Shown here: one piece after another, positions 53,946-62,239 of the stretch
How positions within the stretch are numbered: position 1 is the stretch's first letter
How the letters are laid out: the number at the start of each line of letters is the position of its first letter
Assembly (NCBI RefSeq): GCF_001422545.1
Contig: NZ_LMLE01000001.1
Span: 704,276-768,275 of the forward strand
Length of the DNA stretch: 64,000 nucleotides
Direction: 5' to 3'
From: Pedobacter sp. Leaf41
GTDB lineage: Bacteria > Bacteroidota > Bacteroidia > Sphingobacteriales > Sphingobacteriaceae
The notes under the pieces: generated by a model
Told to the model about the DNA's origin: nothing
Database searches by the model: none
The model's input: the letters and a program-made list of their open reading frames with translations, nothing else
Program-made: the position numbers and the translations under genes

Positions 53946-54869
53946 ATGAAAAATTCATTCTATATTATCTTAATTGCCTGCAATTGTCTTTTAGCTTGCA
54001 AAAAAGATCTGACCACTGATGTACCAACGGTTGATATTGCTTTAACAAATGCCCGTTCCACAATTAGCGATACGCTGGTTTTTAAACTGGGTGATACCTG
54101 TAAATTCAACTTTGGTGGTTATGCAGATAATGTTGTTTTCTGGGCAGGAACGCCAGGGAATAAATACGAATTTAAAACCCGTTCATCCGCATTTGGAACA
54201 CCAACCTTATCTTTTACCAGTACAGCGCAATTTGGTGCTCAAAATAATACGCTCCAGGTTTTGGCCACCAATAAACTTCCAGCCAAAGATTCGGCAAGTG
54301 TGGTAAATGCAGCCTGGACAAATATCACAGCAAGAACACCCATTGCAACGAGTGCTACAGCAGTTAACACCGGGCAGGTAAATCTGGCCGATATAGTTAG
54401 CGATGCCAATGATAGTTTATTCATCGCCTTTAAATATACAGGCCTTACCGGATCAACACAGAGAACCTGGACAATAACCAATTTTCTGGTTAATAATGTG
54501 CTTAGCGATTATACTTACAATTTAAGTTCATTGCCTGGAGATAATGCTTTTTGGACTCGATTTGGAAATGTTTGGTCGCCTGCCAGCTCGAGGTGGGTGG
54601 CTACAACTACGGCATTAACTATTGTTGGTGGTGCGGCTACCGCTCCGTCCAATACCAGCTGGATCATCAGTAAACCAATTTTTGTTGGAAGAATTGCTCC
54701 AGATATTCCAACGGCAACTGTAAAAAATATTACCGCTTCGGCATTGTCTGCCTACGCTTATAAATACGCGGCTGCTGGCAGGTACAAAATTACGTTTGCA
54801 AGTTATAATACTACACCAAACGACAGCCAAATGGTGCTGAAAGAATTTAATGTTAAAGTTATTTTGTAA
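53946..54869 (+). CDS. DUF5017-like surface lipoprotein
   Basis: A 307-residue lipoprotein with a lipobox LLAC (Cys18), then KKDLTTDVPTVDI. Residues about 35-75 (FKLGDTCKFNFGGYADNVVF, WAGTPGNKYEF) match the opening pattern of DUF5017, a domain found in proteins encoded beside SusC/SusD, often a PKD-like beta-sandwich plus a jelly-roll. The second half has RWVATTTALTIVGGAATAPS and KPIFVGRIAPDIPTATVKN, beta-rich with no active site visible. It occupies the place of SusE/SusF-type glycan-binding proteins, 18 bases after SusD. The role is inferred from location. Confidence 0.78.
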   Translation: MKNSFYIILIACNCLLACKKDLTTDVPTVDIALTNARSTISDTLVFKLGDTCKFNFGGYADNVVFWAGTPGNKYEFKTRSSAFGTPTLSFTSTAQFGAQNNTLQVLATNKLPAKDSASVVNAAWTNITARTPIATSATAVNTGQVNLADIVSDANDSLFIAFKYTGLTGSTQRTWTITNFLVNNVLSDYTYNLSSLPGDNAFWTRFGNVWSPASSRWVATTTALTIVGGAATAPSNTSWIISKPIFVGRIAPDIPTATVKNITASALSAYAYKYAAAGRYKITFASYNTTPNDSQMVLKEFNVKVIL

Positions 54870-54893
54870 CCGAAAGAGCCATATCCCACACTT

Positions 54894-56978
54894 ATGAACA
54901 AAATGATCCCTTGCTTATTACCTGTTAATTTGCGTTGGCTAAAGCGAAAGCTTTTCCTCATTTTTTTATTGATGATTAGTGTATCAGCTTTTGCGCAGAA
55001 AGACCCCTTTTCAACTATAGAAAAGCGCATCAGCGCAGATTTACAGACTGGTATTAATGACGTCTTTCTAGCAAAAAAGATTACAAAGGATTTGATAAAA
55101 TTAAAAGCCGATGGAAGCTGGACAGATATCAATTATGCCGATGCACAGTATGATCCTTTGAAAAGAATTAAAGAAATGGCTACGGCTTATATCCGTCCGG
55201 CCAATAAATTTTATGGAAACCAGGAGATTTATGGTGCAATAACCACATCGCTTCAAAATTGGCTGGATAGAAATCCGAAAAATAAAAACTGGTGGTACAA
55301 TGATATTTTTTATCCGCAGGCTATCGGTCAAACTTTAATTTTAATGCGGAATGGCAAAACTCAACTGCCAGTTGAGCTGGAGAAAGTTTTAATTCAAAGG
55401 ATGGTTCGCAAACTAAAAGTCGGCGATGGAGCCAATACATCAGATGAAGCTTTGCATTATTTGTACCGTGCTTGTTTAACACAAAATAAAAACACTTTGG
55501 ATTCGGCTGCAAAATATCTTTTTGAACCCATTGCAGTTGAAGATGGTAAAGAAGGTGTTCAGGTAGATGGAAGTTATTATCAGCATGGTAAGCAGCAGGC
55601 CATCGCGAGTTACGGACGGGTATTTGCCGGTAATTCAGTAAACGCAGCCTATTATTTGAGAGATACGGAATATGCTTTACCAAAAGCACAACTCCATATT
55701 TTAGTCAGTTACTTGAAAGACACTTTTTTGAAAACCATTCGAGGCTCCTTTTACGATTTTAATGTGAGAGGAAGAGGTATTAGTCGGCAGGATTCGTTAA
55801 ATGCCCATGTATCTGGAATGGTGAATAAAATAAAAATGTTCAATCGGGAAAATTCCGCTTATTGGGAAGCTTCTACATGGAGAACATCACATCAAAAACC
55901 CGCAAATTATCAAATCGAGCCTTCTAATACGGTTTATTGGAAAAGTGGTTACACACGGCAGGTAAGACCTCAATATACTTTTAGCGTACAAACGGCTTCT
56001 GTAAGAACCTTACGTACCGAAAGAGGAAACAATGAAAATGTGCTTGGTAAATTTTTGTCAGATGGTGCAACCAATATTCAGCGAAGCGGATCAGAATATG
56101 CCAACATTATGCCGCTATGGGAATGGGATAAAATTCCTGGAACCACAACCAGAGATTATACTGACGATAAAGGAGCAACCATCAAAAAAGAATGGGGGAT
56201 TCCTGGAACAACCAAATTTGTAGGCGGGGTAAGCGATGGTGTTTATGGCGCTTCTGCTTACGACCTAGATTTCGATAGTGTTCAGGCAAAAAAGGCCTGG
56301 TTTTTTTTCGATAAAGAAGTTATTTGCCTGGGCGCCGGGATTAACAGTGCTTCTTCACAAGTCATTACAACAACTATTAATCAATCCTGGTTGCGGGGAA
56401 AGGTTATTGAAGATAAAAGTTTCTTGCTTCATGATAGTATTGGCTATTTTTTTCCTGCTGGTGGAGATGTAAAAGTTACCCAACAAAACCAGGTCGGAAA
56501 TTGGTATCGCATTAATCAATTTCAGGAAAAAAAGGAAGTCTCGGGCAAGGTTTTTAAAAGTTGGTTTAACCATGGTGTACAACCACATGATGCGAGTTAT
56601 GCCTACGTTGTGGTTCCTGATATTGGAGCTGCTGCTATGCAAAAGTATCCGCTTGATGCGATTAAAGTCATCCAAAACACAAAGGCTATCCAAGCGGTAA
56701 TGCACAACAGGTTGAGCATAATGCAAGTCGTTTTTTATCAAGCAGGAGAGCTTAGTTATGATGATATAATAGTAAAGGTAGATAAGCCATGCATTATTCA
56801 GGTCAAAGATTTGAACGCCATCAATCCGCTTATTTTTATTGCAGACCCTACACAAGAAAACTCGAAAGTTCGGATCGAAATAAAAACCCCTAAGTTAAAA
56901 AGCAGTAAAATAATCACCTGTAATCTTCCGGTTGGTGCACTGGCAGGATCAACCCTTAAATACAACATTTCAAATTAA
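54894..56978 (+). CDS. Polysaccharide lyase family 8 (hyaluronate/chondroitin/xanthan lyase type)
   Basis: A 694-residue secreted PL8 lyase that cleaves a uronic-acid polymer by beta-elimination, leaving unsaturated ends. The signal peptide ends near VSAFAQ (residue 35). The alpha/alpha toroid domain has DGANTSDEALHYLYRA (Asn181), VDGSYYQHGKQQAIASYGRV (His231, Tyr240) and a later RGRGISRQDS with Arg294. The spacing of Asn, His, Tyr and Arg (50, 9 and 54 residues) equals that of the catalytic residues Asn183, His233, Tyr242 and Arg296 of the Arthrobacter chondroitin AC lyase. A beta-sandwich C-terminal part follows. The GH88 gene begins 18 bases downstream. It could act on hyaluronan, chondroitin or xanthan; GH88/Kdu favours glucuronate polymers. 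Confidence 0.93.
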   Translation: MNKMIPCLLPVNLRWLKRKLFLIFLLMISVSAFAQKDPFSTIEKRISADLQTGINDVFLAKKITKDLIKLKADGSWTDINYADAQYDPLKRIKEMATAYIRPANKFYGNQEIYGAITTSLQNWLDRNPKNKNWWYNDIFYPQAIGQTLILMRNGKTQLPVELEKVLIQRMVRKLKVGDGANTSDEALHYLYRACLTQNKNTLDSAAKYLFEPIAVEDGKEGVQVDGSYYQHGKQQAIASYGRVFAGNSVNAAYYLRDTEYALPKAQLHILVSYLKDTFLKTIRGSFYDFNVRGRGISRQDSLNAHVSGMVNKIKMFNRENSAYWEASTWRTSHQKPANYQIEPSNTVYWKSGYTRQVRPQYTFSVQTASVRTLRTERGNNENVLGKFLSDGATNIQRSGSEYANIMPLWEWDKIPGTTTRDYTDDKGATIKKEWGIPGTTKFVGGVSDGVYGASAYDLDFDSVQAKKAWFFFDKEVICLGAGINSASSQVITTTINQSWLRGKVIEDKSFLLHDSIGYFFPAGGDVKVTQQNQVGNWYRINQFQEKKEVSGKVFKSWFNHGVQPHDASYAYVVVPDIGAAAMQKYPLDAIKVIQNTKAIQAVMHNRLSIMQVVFYQAGELSYDDIIVKVDKPCIIQVKDLNAINPLIFIADPTQENSKVRIEIKTPKLKSSKIITCNLPVGALAGSTLKYNISN

Positions 56979-56996
56979 AAAAACACAACCAAACTC

Positions 56997-58184
56997 ATGA
57001 ATAAAAATAGTTTAATAATCGCATTACTGGTTCTTTTGAATTCAGTTTCCTTTGCACAAAACAATGTGCGAAAGCCAATGGCGCAGCTTATTAGTGACGA
57101 ATTTAAGTTTGCTGCCGATCAATACAAATTTTTAGCAAAAGGCATTCCTACCGGTAAAACGCCGCAAACCTATCAAAATGGAAAACATGTTAACTATGAT
57201 ATTCAATGGTGGTGCAGTGGGTTTTACTCGGGTAGCCTGTGGTATATTTATGAGCAGACCAAAAACGAAAGTATCAAAAAAGAAGCTGAAGATGCTTTAA
57301 AAGTTATCGAGGCGAATCAAACCTTTACGGGTAATCATGATTTGGGTTTTATGATGTATTGTAGCTTTGGAAATGCTTATCGCCTGACGGGGAAGCCTGA
57401 ATATAAAGCCATTATTCAACGTTCTGCAGAATCGCTTTCTACCCGTTATCATGATAATGTAAAGGCAATCCAATCGTGGAACAAAGGTAAATATTGGAAT
57501 TATCCGGTAATTATTGATAACATGATGAACCTCGAGATGTTAAATTGGGCAACGGATAACGGCGGAAATAAAAAATTTAAGGAAATTGCGGTCATCCATT
57601 CGAATACAACTTTAAAAAATCACTTTCGCCCCGATTTTAGTTCGTTTCATGTAATTGACTATAATCCGGAAACCGGTGCGGTAAAAAGAAAAGCAACCTG
57701 GCAAGGGGCGGCAGATTGTTCTGCATGGAGCCGCGGACAAGCATGGGCTTTATACGGTTACACCATGATGTACCGGTTTACAAAGGATGAAAACTATTTA
57801 AAACAAGCCAAGGGAATTGCCCATTTTATTTTAAATCATCCTAATTTGCCAGCAGATAAAATTCCTTTTTGGGATTTTGATGCTCAAGGGGTTCCTTTTG
57901 CAAAACGTGATGCTTCTGCTGGTGCGATTATGGCTTCGGCATTGTTGGAACTTGCACAATTTACAGCCGATAAAGAAAAGACTGAATTTAAATCTGCTGC
58001 AGAAACCATGATTTATTCGTTGGCAAGTAATGCTTACAGAGCCAAACTCGGCGAAAATGGAGGCTTTTTGCTGATGCACAGTACTGGCGCTTATCCTTTA
58101 AACAGCGAAATAGATGTGCCATTAGTTTATGCTGATTACTATTATCTAGAGGCTTTGGCGAGATATAAAAAGTGGTATTTATAA
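56997..58184 (+). CDS. GH88 unsaturated glucuronyl hydrolase
   Basis: A 395-residue GH88 enzyme that removes the unsaturated glucuronic acid left at the non-reducing end by the PL8 lyase. The signal peptide ends near SFAQN (residue 21), so it is probably periplasmic. The (alpha/alpha)6 barrel carries NHDLGFMMYCSFGNAYRLTG with Asp115 and PVIIDNMMNLEMLNWAT with Asp174, the two catalytic aspartates of the family, plus WQGAADCSAWSRGQAWALYG, which is highly characteristic. It lies 18 bases after the lyase. No sulfate-specific features can be read. Confidence 0.94.
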   Translation: MNKNSLIIALLVLLNSVSFAQNNVRKPMAQLISDEFKFAADQYKFLAKGIPTGKTPQTYQNGKHVNYDIQWWCSGFYSGSLWYIYEQTKNESIKKEAEDALKVIEANQTFTGNHDLGFMMYCSFGNAYRLTGKPEYKAIIQRSAESLSTRYHDNVKAIQSWNKGKYWNYPVIIDNMMNLEMLNWATDNGGNKKFKEIAVIHSNTTLKNHFRPDFSSFHVIDYNPETGAVKRKATWQGAADCSAWSRGQAWALYGYTMMYRFTKDENYLKQAKGIAHFILNHPNLPADKIPFWDFDAQGVPFAKRDASAGAIMASALLELAQFTADKEKTEFKSAAETMIYSLASNAYRAKLGENGGFLLMHSTGAYPLNSEIDVPLVYADYYYLEALARYKKWYL

Positions 58185-58278
58185 AACACTAGTAGGTTTG
58201 GCTCCCATAATTAGCTTTTGTATTCCTCTCATGCTTAATAAAGTTTAGCTTTCGTTACATTTTTAAACATCGTATAAA

Positions 58279-58286
58279 TATATTTG
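58279..58286 (+). promoter_or_regulatory. Candidate -7 box (TATATTTG) for kduI
   Basis: It matches TAnnTTTG and lies 51 bases before the kduI ATG, implying a second promoter within the locus for the cytoplasmic kduI-kduD pair. Confidence 0.5.
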
Positions 58287-58336
58287 CGAAAAAGGAATTG
58301 ATTTTCGATTCTAAATCTTATCTCAAATTTTAACCA

Positions 58337-59176
58337 ATGAATAAATTCGAAAGCCGTTACGCTCAAAGTCCAAAGGAAGTTAAACAAATGGATACCGCAT
58401 CTTTGCGTGAAAATTTTTTAATCGAAAACGTTTTTGAGGCTAACCAAGTTAATTTAACTTTATCTCATTTTGACAGGTATATAGTTGGCGGTGCAATGCC
58501 GGTAAATGGAAAATTGGCGCTCCCAAATCCCGATGATTTAAAAGCAAATTATTTTCTGGAGAGGAGAGAGTTAGGGATGATAAATGTTGGTGGAAAAGCC
58601 ATTGTTACTGCAGATGGTGAAACTTTCGCACTAGAATATAAAGAGGCTTTATATATTGGTAAGGAAACTAAAGAGGTAACTTTCGAATCGGCTGATGCCG
58701 CTCAACCCGCAAAATTATATTTAAATTCTGCTCCAGCGCACCACAAATATCCAACAAAAAAAGTAAGCAAAGCTGATGCGGAAATTGTGGAGTTGGGTAC
58801 ACCTGAAACGGCCAATCATAGGGTAATTAACAAACTTTTGGTCAATAGCGTATTGCCTACTTGCCAATTGCAAATGGGAATGACGGAGCTGAAATCTGGT
58901 AGTGTTTGGAATACCATGCCAGCACACACCCACGATAGGAGAATGGAAGCTTATTTTTATTTTGAAGTTCCGCAGGGGCAAAGTGTTTGCCATTTCATGG
59001 GGCAGCCACAAGAAACCCGCCATATCTGGATGCAAAATGATCAGGCCGTGATTTCTCCAAACTGGTCTATACACTCTGGTGCAGGTACAAGCAATTATAC
59101 TTTCATTTGGGGCATGGCCGGTGAAAATTTAGATTATGGCGATATGGATCACTGTGCCATTACAGAGTTGAAGTAG
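58337..59176 (+). CDS. kduI: 5-dehydro-4-deoxy-D-glucuronate isomerase (KduI)
   Basis: A 279-residue cupin-like cytoplasmic isomerase that converts 4-deoxy-L-threo-5-hexosulose uronate (from spontaneous opening of the unsaturated uronate) to 3-deoxy-D-glycero-2,5-hexodiulosonate. Typical KduI segments are FDRYIVGGAMPV near the N-terminus, FFLERRELGMINVGG (here YFLERRELGMIN) and the zinc site TMPAHTHDRRMEAYFYFEV, with another ligand in WSIHSGAGTSNYTFIWGM. The family length is 278. It has its own promoter-like box, and kduD follows 109 bases later. Confidence 0.97.
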   Translation: MNKFESRYAQSPKEVKQMDTASLRENFLIENVFEANQVNLTLSHFDRYIVGGAMPVNGKLALPNPDDLKANYFLERRELGMINVGGKAIVTADGETFALEYKEALYIGKETKEVTFESADAAQPAKLYLNSAPAHHKYPTKKVSKADAEIVELGTPETANHRVINKLLVNSVLPTCQLQMGMTELKSGSVWNTMPAHTHDRRMEAYFYFEVPQGQSVCHFMGQPQETRHIWMQNDQAVISPNWSIHSGAGTSNYTFIWGMAGENLDYGDMDHCAITELK

Positions 59177-59285
59177 ATTTATTTTTACTCGCTAACTGGG
59201 CGAAAGAAATTTGAAAGATTTCTCCACTTCTGTCGAAATGACGACTCTTTGATCAAAAAAAGTAATATCAATAAGAAAAGAAAAA

Positions 59286-60050
59286 ATGTCAAACATATTT
59301 GATTTAGCAGGTAAAACTGCATTAGTAACCGGTTGCAAAAGAGGAATTGGTAAAGCCATGGCTTTAGCTCTGGCAGAAGCTGGTGCAGATATTATTGGCG
59401 TTTCTGCAAGTCTTGAACTTGAAGGAAGCGCCGTAGAAAAAGAAGTAACCGCTTTAGGCAGAAAATTTTATGCCTATCAATGCGATTTTGGTAACCGCGA
59501 AAGCACGTTGGAGTTTACAGCGAAAGTTAAAGCAGACCATCCGGTGATTGATATTTTAGTCAACAATGCCGGGACCATTTTACGCAAGCCAATTGCAGAA
59601 CATCCTGATGATATGTGGGATGAGGTAATTGCGGTTAATCAAACTGCTCCTTTTATTCTAACCAGAGAAATTGGTCGCGATATGATTGCCAGAGGCAGTG
59701 GAAAAGTGATATTCACCGCATCTTTGCTTACTTTCCAGGGTGGAATTACCGTTCCGGGCTATGCTGCAAGTAAAGGAGCAATTGGTTCATTAACCAAAGC
59801 TTTTGCTAACGAGTGGGCATCGAAAGGTGTAAATGTGAATGCGATTGCACCGGGTTATATTGCAACTGATAATACTACGGCGTTGAGAGAAGATCAGGAT
59901 AGGAGCACTTCAATTCTTTCCCGTATTCCTGCCGGAAGATGGGGAACGCCTGAAGATTTTAAAGGCCCAACCTTATTCTTAGCTTCTAGCGCTAGCGATT
60001 ACGTACACGGTACAATTTTAACCGTTGATGGCGGTTGGATGGGACGTTAA
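59286..60050 (+). CDS. kduD: 2-dehydro-3-deoxy-D-gluconate 5-dehydrogenase (KduD)
   Basis: A 254-residue short-chain dehydrogenase, classical type, that reduces the KduI product to 2-keto-3-deoxygluconate with NAD(P)H. The nucleotide-binding motif is TGCKRGIGKAMA, NNAG follows, and the catalytic Ser, Tyr and Lys are in FTASLLTFQG and YAASKGAIGSL. The length and the Gly-rich opening match KduD. The gap before it (59177-59285) holds a dispersed-looking sequence including TTTCTCCACTTCTGTCGAAA, probably repeat-derived. A two-tier terminator closes the operon at 60106. Confidence 0.94.
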   Translation: MSNIFDLAGKTALVTGCKRGIGKAMALALAEAGADIIGVSASLELEGSAVEKEVTALGRKFYAYQCDFGNRESTLEFTAKVKADHPVIDILVNNAGTILRKPIAEHPDDMWDEVIAVNQTAPFILTREIGRDMIARGSGKVIFTASLLTFQGGITVPGYAASKGAIGSLTKAFANEWASKGVNVNAIAPGYIATDNTTALREDQDRSTSILSRIPAGRWGTPEDFKGPTLFLASSASDYVHGTILTVDGGWMGR

Positions 60051-60096
60051 GGAGTCTGGAGTCAAAAGTCTTTAGTCCGGGGTCTGGAGTCCGAAG
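60051..60096. repeat. Short direct repeats of the GGAGTC type
   Basis: A run of imperfect copies of about 9-10 bases (GGAGTCTGGAGTC, AAAAGTC, TTTAGTC, CGGGGTCTGGAGTC) starting directly at the kduD stop. It appears to be a low-complexity intergenic repeat with no coding value. Confidence 0.55.
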
Positions 60097-60105
60097 TAAG
60101 AAAAG

Positions 60106-60160
60106 ACCGATGCATGAAATTGGAAGGTTAAATTTTCCAAGCCTCATACATCGGTTTTTA
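60106..60160. terminator. Two-tier terminator after kduD
   Basis: An outer stem ACCGATGCATGA (60106-60117) with TCATACATCGGT (60144-60155), one mismatch, encloses an inner stem TTGGAA (60120-60125) with TTCCAA (60135-60140). T-runs flank both sides. The carbonic anhydrase gene ends convergently at 60242. Confidence 0.75.
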
Positions 60161-60241
60161 ACTGTTTAAATTCTATGATTGGCTTAAGTAGGCTTTGTGT
60201 TGCTTCATATTCGCCTGAAGGCCTCAGAAGCTTTTCGCCGA

Positions 60242-60868
60242 CTAAAAAAGGTTATAGATTTCTTTAATGTCCTTCAGAATATTTTCGAAATCGATTTTCA
60301 AGTCTATTAAACGTCCGGTATGGATATCAAAAACCCATCCCTGTACGGTCAGTCCGCGTAAAGTAATGGCTTCCTGAACAGCTGCGGTTTTAAGTAAGTT
60401 AACGCATTGTTCTTGAACGTTTAATTCGACTAATCGGTTGTAACGAACACCTTCATCTTCGATAGCATTTAACTCATCTTTATGAGTACGATAAACATCA
60501 CGAATATTACGTAACCATGGGTTTAAAATCCCCATATCTGCTGGTTGCATGGCTGCTTTTACGCCCCCGCAATTGTAATGACCGCAAACAATGATATGTT
60601 TAACTTTTAGATGTCGCACTGCGTAGTTTAAAACAGTCATAACGCTTAAGTCAACGTTGTTTACCAAGTTGGCGATGTTTCTATGGATAAAAGCCTGACC
60701 CGGTTGAATGCCCATTAAATCTTCAGCAGTTACGCGACTATCAGAGCATCCTATATATAAAAACTCTGGAGTCTGTCCTTTGGCCAACTCTGTAAAATAA
60801 TCAGGGTTATTTGCCAATTTTCTTCCGATCCATTCTTCGTTATTTTTAAAAACGTCTTCTAATTTCAT
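60242..60868 (-). CDS. can: Beta-class carbonic anhydrase
   Basis: A 208-residue cytoplasmic zinc enzyme that interconverts CO2 and bicarbonate. The zinc ligands and active-site residues are plain: YIGCSDSRV (Cys41, Asp43, Arg45) and CGHYNCGGV (His97, Cys100). Length and the closing VFDIHTGRLIDL (related to the common YDVKTGRL) are typical of the Can type. It stands on the minus strand, convergent with kduD. Its control is not evident. Confidence 0.96.
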   Translation of the reverse strand: MKLEDVFKNNEEWIGRKLANNPDYFTELAKGQTPEFLYIGCSDSRVTAEDLMGIQPGQAFIHRNIANLVNNVDLSVMTVLNYAVRHLKVKHIIVCGHYNCGGVKAAMQPADMGILNPWLRNIRDVYRTHKDELNAIEDEGVRYNRLVELNVQEQCVNLLKTAAVQEAITLRGLTVQGWVFDIHTGRLIDLKIDFENILKDIKEIYNLF

Positions 60869-60915
60869 GTGTTTTATTTTTAAATTTATAATATATTAAA
60901 GGTTAGAAATAGAAA

Positions 60916-61425
60916 TTAATCCTGCATAAAACTAAAAAAAGATTTTCGGATTTCAGTGAGTTCATCCTCTGTAATCAGGTTGCCACTATTAAAATATTGA
61001 TATCTTTTAAAATCCATCTCCAAATAAGTAGCGGTACGCATAAAGGGGGTAATAAATCCATCAGGTAAATCTCCATCTGTTCCTACAGCTATTAATTGTA
61101 CCGTTTTGCCTTTTAAATTTCTACCGACTTCTTTTTTTGTGGTTACCCAATCCGTTAAACGATCGAAGAAATTTTTCATTCTCCCGCTCATCGCATACCA
61201 ATAAACAGGTGTTGCAAATACAATATGTTTATGGTACAGCATCTCCTTTGCAAATCCTTCAAACTGATCTTCGGGTGGATAGCGATTATCGTAATGATAA
61301 GGCAGAAAATAATGCTCCAATAAATTGATCTGTTGGTAATCAAGCCCTTCCATTAACCTACTGATATATTTCTGAGTGTCTCCATTTAATCGGGCACTTC
61401 CGTTTATGATTAGGATTTCAGACAT
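60916..61425 (-). CDS. NADPH-dependent FMN reductase-like flavoprotein
   Basis: A 169-residue flavodoxin-fold protein of the NADPH-dependent FMN reductase group. The phosphate-binding start is ILIINGSARLNGDTQKYI, followed by the conserved HIVFATPVYWYAMSGRMKNFFDRLTDW, characteristic of the family. It probably binds FMN and reduces quinones or azo compounds, but the substrate is unknown. It lies 47 bases upstream of the carbonic anhydrase on the same strand; co-transcription is possible. Upstream lies the Crp/Fnr gene, also on the minus strand. Confidence 0.88.
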   Translation of the reverse strand: MSEILIINGSARLNGDTQKYISRLMEGLDYQQINLLEHYFLPYHYDNRYPPEDQFEGFAKEMLYHKHIVFATPVYWYAMSGRMKNFFDRLTDWVTTKKEVGRNLKGKTVQLIAVGTDGDLPDGFITPFMRTATYLEMDFKRYQYFNSGNLITEDELTEIRKSFFSFMQD

Positions 61426-61550
61426 ACCTGATAAACAAATATCCTATTCAAATGTTCAGTTGAATTTATTTTGGAGCGCAAACGAGGGTCTGTTTATCAA
61501 CCTCAACTTATTGAGTAAAATTAAAGCTAAGCGTGTCATCCTGCTCATTT

Positions 61551-62159
61551 TTAGCCTAAGCTTTCCAGCACTTTTTTCAAGCTTAGATCTTCATTTTTAG
61601 CCTTAACTTGTTGTAGCGTTCGGTTAAAGCTCCTCACAGAGATCCCCAGGTAAGCGGCCATATCTTCTTTCGAAATCAAAATTTGCTCTTCGGTTTGCAG
61701 CTTTAAAAGTTTTAATAAACCATATTCCAATGTATAAAGCTGCTGAAAAGAGGCCCTGGAACTGGTTTGTATAATCCTTGTTGATAACTCTTGTAACAGA
61801 ATTTTGTTAAACTCGATGTTGTTTTCTATCAATGAAATAAATACACGATCAGGGATGGCAAATACCATTATTTCGCTAATGGCCTCCACATTGCAAAGGC
61901 AGTCGATCTTTTTTATCGCTTCCAATTCTCCGGCAACTTCTCCTTTTCCCAAAAATTCTATAATAAAGTCTTTCCCATTTTCTTCGGAGATAAAGCATTT
62001 TGTAATGCCTTCTTTAATGATGTATATATTTTTGATTTTTTCTCCCTGCGTAATAAATCTGAATCCTGAAGGAAAGGTCTTTAAAGTTATATTCGACGCC
62101 GTATTTTCCTCGACATAACGTTCGATGAAAGACAAAAAGATAAGGTTAGTACGTAACAT
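61551..62159 (-). CDS. Crp/Fnr family transcriptional regulator
   Basis: A 202-residue regulator with an N-terminal cyclic-nucleotide-binding-like beta-roll (about 25-115: FPSGFRFITQGEKIKNIYII, FLGKGEVAGELEAI) and a C-terminal winged helix-turn-helix (about 150-195: ISKEDMAAYLGISVRSFNRT). No cysteine cluster for an Fe-S site is visible, so an oxygen sensor of the classic Fnr type is unlikely. It is divergent from the HAD gene; two inverted repeats lie between the two starts, next to its own start codon, suggesting autoregulation. Confidence 0.9.
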   Translation of the reverse strand: MLRTNLIFLSFIERYVEENTASNITLKTFPSGFRFITQGEKIKNIYIIKEGITKCFISEENGKDFIIEFLGKGEVAGELEAIKKIDCLCNVEAISEIMVFAIPDRVFISLIENNIEFNKILLQELSTRIIQTSSRASFQQLYTLEYGLLKLLKLQTEEQILISKEDMAAYLGISVRSFNRTLQQVKAKNEDLSLKKVLESLG

Positions 62160-62169
62160 AATTTACAAT

Positions 62170-62201
62170 AAGGGACAAATGTCCTTTCTGATCGCGAAAG
62201 G
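62170..62201. promoter_or_regulatory. Overlapping inverted repeats between the Crp/Fnr gene and the HAD gene
   Basis: GGGACA-AA-TGTCC within AAGGGACAAATGTCCTTT (62170-62187) is an interrupted palindrome of the Crp/Fnr type. It overlaps a second palindrome, CCTTTC (62183-62188) with GAAAGG (62196-62201). Both lie just upstream of the Crp/Fnr start (62159) and near the -33 position of the HAD promoter. Confidence 0.55.
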
Positions 62202-62207
62202 TTGATT

Positions 62208-62215
62208 TACATTTG
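62208..62215 (+). promoter_or_regulatory. Candidate -7 box (TACATTTG) for the HAD-CAT operon
   Basis: It matches TAnnTTTG exactly and lies 25 bases before the HAD ATG. The inverted repeats at 62170-62201 occupy the upstream part of the promoter, consistent with control by the divergent Crp/Fnr protein. Confidence 0.55.
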
Positions 62216-62239
62216 CAGCACTAAATTACTGTTATAACC

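Noticed and set aside
58435..58444. AAAACGTTTT inside kduI
   Set aside because: It is only the 10-base core, lacks the flanking T and A, and encodes ordinary residues (ENVFE), so chance is the simple explanation.
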